Assembly: GCA_021802225.1 (NCBI GenBank)
Contig: JAKAAS010000028.1
Span: 1 to 10,293, forward strand
DNA: 10,293 nt
Reading direction: 5' to 3'
Source: Bacillota bacterium
GTDB taxonomy: Bacteria > Bacillota_E > Sulfobacillia > Sulfobacillales > Sulfobacillaceae
Under the pieces are notes generated by a model, which saw only the letters and a program-made list of their open reading frames with translations, did no database searches and had not been told where the DNA came from. Shown piece after piece: positions 7,136 to 10,293 of the stretch. Both the position numbers and the translations under genes were made by a program. Position 1 is the stretch's first letter. The number at the start of each line of letters is the position of its first letter.

Positions 7136-8608
7136 TTACTGCGTCACTGAAGAGTGGTTTGGAGAACTGGGGTCCTGCGCTAACACTCCCATCTCCTGAC
7201 TGATACTACGAGCGGCTAACAGATAGTAAGCAATTCCTGCGACGATTATGGCGAGAACCCAACTGAAATCAGCCCCTCCAGTGGCATGCGACAATGGGCC
7301 CATGTATGAGGGCACGTAGTATTGACCGTTGACCCAGAGAAGGGAGGCGAACATGCCCAGGCCTAAAGCGACGAGTGCTCTCGCGTTGAAACCCCCATGC
7401 CGCCAGTAGACGCCACCGTGTTCCTCCACAAGCCCCTGCACATCGTATCGCCCCCGGCGGAGAAGATAGTCCACGAAATAGACGGCGAACCATGGTGCCA
7501 ACCAGACCAGAGTGTAGTCCAGGAATCCCGAAAGATCCGTATAGAGATTGCCCTTGACTACGACGATAAACGTGACAATCGCTGCGACAAGAATGTTGAC
7601 GATAACAGAATACGTGCGCTTAATCCGAACACCTAGAGATTCCAATGTCACACCGGCCGAATATAGGTCAATCGTGCCGATATTGAACAGTTGAGGAAGA
7701 GCCAAAATCACGAATGGCCAAAAAAACCAGCCAGCGAAAGAAGAAGGGACCCCCGTAATGGCCGTGACTTTGGGACTGACTGTATAGGCGAGAGCGCCTA
7801 GGATCTCCAGTAATATCGAAGGAATCATGCCACCCAAAGCGGCAGAAAAAATCACTTTGGCCTTGGAGGCTGTAGGGGGGATGTATCGGGAATAGTCATT
7901 GGCGTTCTCCGTCCAACCGAGGCCGCCGGCTGAGACGATCACGACCAAAGCGGTGGTAACCACCTGCCATGAAGCATGCTGGTGCATCGCCGCCAGGTTA
8001 ACATGGGGCACAACCAAGAACGCCATAATGATGAATACGACAATAAAGATATAGGAGAGATAACGCAAACTCTTCTCGATAGCCGCATGGCCCAGAAACG
8101 GCAAGATGAACTGGATAACCACGGCGACGGCAAGAATTGCGATTTTCAGGCCATTGTCAACGTGGGCACCTCCCCGAGCGAACATGGACGACGTGAGTAA
8201 GACCACAAGTACTAAACCCAGTACTTCATAACCTTCCTGCGTAATCCAGTTGAAAAAGGACGGGATCGTATTACCACGTCTCCCGAACACTCCCCGCCCG
8301 ACCATCATGGCAGTAGTGCCGGTAGTAGGCCCTTGGATACTCATGGCACCGACAGCCAAATAGGCCAGATTGCCTCCCAAGATTACTCCAAGAGCCTGCC
8401 CGAAAGAGAGCCCGAAAGAAATAATCAGTGCGCCGTACACTAAAAATTCCACATTGAATATGGCTCCGGCCCACAGCCAAAAGAGGCCGATCGGCTTCAT
8501 GGTTTGTTCAGCATGGGGGATGAGTTCGATGCCGCGTTCCTCAGGCTTAAAGAATTTAAAGCGACGCCGGGGCTGCTGCGTGGTTGGATCATTATTTTCC
8601 GACATCAT
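7136..8608 (-). CDS. NCS1-family nucleobase permease (probably purine)
   Basis: This about 490-residue membrane protein has about twelve hydrophobic segments and the NCS1 (nucleobase:cation symporter-1) landmarks. These are a soluble N-terminus with KPEERGIELIP, then a block containing IQGPTTGTTAMMVGRGVFG and the following NTIPSFFNWITQEGYE, and later ENANDYSRYIPP. The family imports cytosine, purines, allantoin, hydantoins or thiamine precursors. Purine specificity is inferred from the co-transcribed adenine and guanine deaminases. The ribosome binding site AAGAAGGAGG ends 6 nt before ATG 8608 and 9 nt before a second ATG at 8605. A TTG at 8611 is too close. Either ATG could be used. It is the first gene of the operon, behind a promoter and attenuator (8674-8818), so uptake, deamination and ammonium transport would be made together. 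Confidence 0.9.
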   Translation of the reverse strand: MMSENNDPTTQQPRRRFKFFKPEERGIELIPHAEQTMKPIGLFWLWAGAIFNVEFLVYGALIISFGLSFGQALGVILGGNLAYLAVGAMSIQGPTTGTTAMMVGRGVFGRRGNTIPSFFNWITQEGYEVLGLVLVVLLTSSMFARGGAHVDNGLKIAILAVAVVIQFILPFLGHAAIEKSLRYLSYIFIVVFIIMAFLVVPHVNLAAMHQHASWQVVTTALVVIVSAGGLGWTENANDYSRYIPPTASKAKVIFSAALGGMIPSILLEILGALAYTVSPKVTAITGVPSSFAGWFFWPFVILALPQLFNIGTIDLYSAGVTLESLGVRIKRTYSVIVNILVAAIVTFIVVVKGNLYTDLSGFLDYTLVWLAPWFAVYFVDYLLRRGRYDVQGLVEEHGGVYWRHGGFNARALVALGLGMFASLLWVNGQYYVPSYMGPLSHATGGADFSWVLAIIVAGIAYYLLAARSISQEMGVLAQDPSSPNHSSVTQ

Positions 8609-8784
8609 CAATAACCTCCTTCTTAGTGGTTTCTTTGCAATGCGGGGTCATACAGCCGACGGGGTACCTGCACAAAAAAAGCCAGGCGCGGCCGGGGAAT
8701 CCCCCGCACAGCACACCTGGCTGCCTAGTCTTTGAGAATTAAAACGAAACGGCTTACGCTTAGGTGATCATGTTGCATAACTCT
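8609..8784 (-). promoter_or_regulatory. Structured 5' leader of the purine operon, unassigned riboregulator
   Basis: About 175 nt separate the predicted transcription start (about 8783) from the permease ATG, with an intrinsic terminator in the middle. Upstream of it, AGAGTT (minus strand, 8784-8779) can pair with AATTCT (8740-8735) to close a domain containing small AUG/CAU and GC-GUAA-GC elements. CACCT (8766-8762) and GCC (8753-8751) in that domain can instead pair with AGGTG (8718-8714) and GGC (8725-8723). Those bases form or flank the 5' arm of the terminator, so an antiterminator is possible. I could not match it to the purine, preQ1, TPP or PyrR leader consensus sequences I know. Ligand or protein control is inference. 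Confidence 0.5.
8674..8722 (-). terminator. Intrinsic terminator/attenuator upstream of the permease gene
   Basis: On the minus strand AGCCAGG (8722-8716) pairs with CCTGGCT (8686-8680). The apical part is a CGGGG/CCCCG stem with a GATT loop, and seven consecutive T residues (8680-8674) follow. This is a textbook Rho-independent terminator placed between promoter and first gene, hence an attenuator unless it ends another minus-strand transcript, for which I see no gene. Confidence 0.85.
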
Positions 8785-8789
8785 TCTGT

Positions 8790-8818
8790 ATTTTATGATA
8801 TTAGAGCATGCCTGTCAA
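8790..8818 (-). promoter_or_regulatory. Sigma-A promoter of the purine/ammonium operon
   Basis: Read on the minus strand, a perfect TTGACA (8818-8813) is followed after exactly 17 bp by TAAAAT (8795-8790), a 5 of 6 match to the -10 consensus. Transcription should start about 8783, giving the attenuator-containing leader. Confidence 0.85.
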
Positions 8819-8897
8819 TTCATGCGGGGATCTATTTTTGTATTAGCGGGGGGATTGATAGACGAGGTCCCACACGATATACTTAAAAATCATCTAT

Positions 8898-9104
8898 GTG
8901 CTATCACTAAACAATCGGCGAATAAGTTTGTATCTGGATCACTCAGTAAGCCTGAGCACGCTGAAGATGCTAGGTCCTCAATGGGGAGGAGTCGCCACTT
9001 CAGGCCGTGTGTCGGAACATGGGACTGTTATTTTTGTGATGCCACATGGGTGCCAAGAAGTTAGCTCCTTGGGTCCTGAATATGTGAAGACGGTTGACGG
9101 ATAG
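8898..9104 (+). pseudogene. Coding-like tract of unknown identity, no clear start signal
   Basis: A frame open from 8862 to TAG at 9102-9104 reads like protein in its last third (MLGPQWGGVATSGRVSEHG, then GTVIFVMPHGCQEV). The possible starts GTG 8898 and ATG 8967 have no ribosome binding site. An overlapping frame upstream also looks coding-like (LAGGLIDEVPHDILKNHL), suggesting a frameshifted remnant. The strong terminator at 9210-9252 would fit as its end. Not recognised; it may equally be non-coding. Confidence 0.2.
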
Positions 9105-9209
9105 TACAGTAGTCTAGTTTATGCCCGCGGGTCCACTCAGACGCAACGCGGTGCCGTTTTCAGTGTGTGGTCTGTTCTATTCTATAAAACCTTACCGAGG
9201 ACAAAGATG
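9105..9209 (+). promoter_or_regulatory. Region upstream of the gcvT attenuator
   Basis: A TTGACG box (9094-9099) just before this region has only weak -10 candidates (for example GTTTAT at 9117-9122). A TATAAA at 9183-9188 lacks a good -35 box. A CCCGCGGG palindrome lies at 9124-9131. I looked for the glycine riboswitch core and did not find it. If the terminator that follows is a riboswitch platform, the sensing RNA should be here. Confidence 0.25.
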
Positions 9210-9252
9210 CTCTCGAATGCGGATGGGTTACCATCCGTGTGGAGAGTTTTTT
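9210..9252 (+). terminator. Strong intrinsic terminator upstream of gcvT
   Basis: CTCTC (9210-9214) pairs with GAGAG (9242-9246). Inside this, CGGATGG (9220-9226) and CCATCCG (9231-9237) form a 7-bp stem with a GTTA loop, and six T residues (9247-9252) follow. It lies about 110 nt before the gcvT start. It is either an attenuator in the gcvT leader or the end of an upstream transcript. Confidence 0.8.
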
Positions 9253-9297
9253 GACGTTGGTGACGATTGCGCATGATGCGTCGTGCAGTCGACAGCG

Positions 9298-9309
9298 TGG
9301 ACCGGTCCA
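9298..9309. promoter_or_regulatory. 12-bp perfect palindrome, candidate operator
   Basis: TGGACCGGTCCA is a perfect palindrome about 52 bp before the gcvT start codon and just after a small hairpin (ACGA/TCGT with CGC/GCG, 9263-9284). A dimeric regulator site is plausible but unproven. Confidence 0.35.
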
Positions 9310-9361
9310 TCAGAAGCGGTACGTGGTAAAGAGGCCTTTAATCAACTCAGGGAGGTTTCGA

Positions 9362-10293
9362 GTGAAGACAACGGCGCTAACGCAGTGGCACCAAAGACAT
9401 GGCGCTAAACTCGAGGAGTTTGGCGGGTACAGTATGCCTATCGACTATGGATCGATTTTAAACGAACACATGGCAGTAAGGACTGGAGCCGGGCTCTTTG
9501 ACGTGTCTCACATGGGAGAATTTATTGTGCGAGGCCCGGATGCTTCAGCGTGTTTGGACCAGCTAGTTACGAATCTGCCTTCAGGGCTAGAACAACATCA
9601 AGCATTGTATTCACCCATGTGCTATGCCGAGGGAGGGGTCGTAGACGACCTATTGATATATCGGCTAGCCGATGAGGTATTTATGATGGTTGTCAATGCG
9701 TCCAATATCGACAAAGACTGGGAATGGGTTATGCGCCATAAAACGGAATGGCCCGGGGCAACCGTTACGAATGTGTCGAACGAGATGGCCCTCATAGCAA
9801 TCCAAGGTCCCACGGCCGCGGACATTGTCGCATCTCAGGCAGAAGGTGATATTGCTAGTCTAGAATATTATCATTTTATCCCTGATGCAGTTGTAGGTGG
9901 GGTGCCAGTCCTGTTATCGCGTACGGGGTACACGGGCGAGGATGGGTTTGAGTTATACCTGTCTAATCAGCATGCCGTGGCACTATGGGAGCGCATGGTG
10001 GATGCGGGAGCTCGTCCAGCTGGGCTGGGCGCCCGTGATACGTTACGTCTGGAAGCGCGGCTTCCGCTGTATGGACATGAACTATCGGCTGCGATAACGC
10101 CGTTAGAGGCCGGGCTGGGACCGTTTGTCCGATGGGACAAGAAGGGCTCCTTTATTGGGCACGAATCATTGGTGCAGCAGAAGCGTTCAGGGATCGTGCG
10201 AAAAATCGTGGGATTAGATGTGCAGGGGGGCATTGCGCGGGCCGGGTACCAGGTGGTCGATGACCAGCATACCGTAATAGGCACCAGATCGGA
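9362..10293 (+). CDS. gcvT: Glycine cleavage system T-protein (aminomethyltransferase), 3' end outside window
   Basis: GcvT transfers the methylene group from aminomethyl-lipoyl H-protein to tetrahydrofolate, releasing ammonia, as part of the glycine cleavage complex in the cytoplasm. The GTG at 9362 has GGGAGG about 7 nt upstream; 310 codons plus two bases are in the window, of a usual length near 365. The N-terminal folate-binding half shows WHQRHGAKLEEFGGYSMP, GLFDVSHMGEF, GGVVDDLLIYRL and VNASNIDKD. Further along are SRTGYTGEDGFELYL and GLGARDTLRLEARLPLYGHEL followed by TPLEAGLGPFV. All hallmark blocks are intact and there is no frameshift. It is divergent from the purine operon and preceded by a strong terminator, so attenuation is possible. 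It is probably the first gene of a gcv operon, which cannot be seen here. Confidence 0.95.
   Translation, partial: MKTTALTQWHQRHGAKLEEFGGYSMPIDYGSILNEHMAVRTGAGLFDVSHMGEFIVRGPDASACLDQLVTNLPSGLEQHQALYSPMCYAEGGVVDDLLIYRLADEVFMMVVNASNIDKDWEWVMRHKTEWPGATVTNVSNEMALIAIQGPTAADIVASQAEGDIASLEYYHFIPDAVVGGVPVLLSRTGYTGEDGFELYLSNQHAVALWERMVDAGARPAGLGARDTLRLEARLPLYGHELSAAITPLEAGLGPFVRWDKKGSFIGHESLVQQKRSGIVRKIVGLDVQGGIARAGYQVVDDQHTVIGTRS

Noticed and set aside
8609..8784. Guanine/adenine riboswitch in the permease leader
   Set aside because: The conserved purine aptamer elements (the TATGG and GTTTCTACC-type junction sequences) are absent, although an enclosing stem and an attenuator are present.
9120..9160. 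T-box-like GGCACCGCG on the minus strand
   Set aside because: Only part of the T-box consensus is present, there is no specifier stem or terminator in the right place, and no minus-strand gene follows closely.
9105..9209. Glycine riboswitch before gcvT
   Set aside because: The characteristic CCGAAGG and CTCTCAGG-type core sequences are not present in order on the plus strand.

Overview
The window looks like a chromosomal segment of a Gram-positive bacterium (Bacillota-like), of roughly 50-55% GC by eye. The evidence is strong GGAGG-type ribosome binding sites at 6-9 nt spacing, sigma-A type promoters with 17-bp spacers, GTG starts and a tRNA-Trp D-arm of Bacillus type. A Sulfobacillus-like thermoacidophile would fit the gene style, but that is a guess.

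Layout. (1) Positions 94-737 (+): a compact toxin-antitoxin module. A near-consensus promoter drives a 49-residue putative antitoxin overlapping a Doc/Fic-family toxin by one base. (2) Positions about 740-3180: a gene-poor, decayed accessory stretch. It holds a diverged tRNA-Trp(CCA) immediately behind a 14-bp stem-loop, two coding-like tracts interrupted by stops or frame changes (1397-1760 and 1751-2092), a small membrane protein resembling DUF5808 on the minus strand (2699-2872), and start-less open tracts. (3) Positions 3191-8818 (-): a four-gene operon reading right to left. A consensus promoter and a leader with a textbook intrinsic terminator (attenuator) precede an NCS1 nucleobase permease, an adenine deaminase of the Add-like type, guanine deaminase GuaD and the ammonium transporter Amt; a stem-loop follows amt. 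(4) Positions 8819-9361: the divergent intergenic region, with a second strong terminator and a 12-bp palindrome. (5) Positions 9362-10293 (+): gcvT, the glycine cleavage T-protein, running off the window.

How the genes work together. The operon reads as a purine-nucleobase nitrogen-scavenging unit. The permease would import purines, the two aminohydrolases would convert adenine to hypoxanthine and guanine to xanthine with release of ammonia, and Amt would recapture or equilibrate ammonium. The divergent gcvT also releases ammonia, from glycine, so the intergenic region may co-ordinate nitrogen and one-carbon metabolism.

Most notable for follow-up are the unassigned attenuator leader of the purine operon, the inclusion of Amt in a purine deaminase operon, and the tRNA-Trp that keeps its charging identity bases but lacks several conserved core bases and lies next to coding-like frames interrupted by stop codons.
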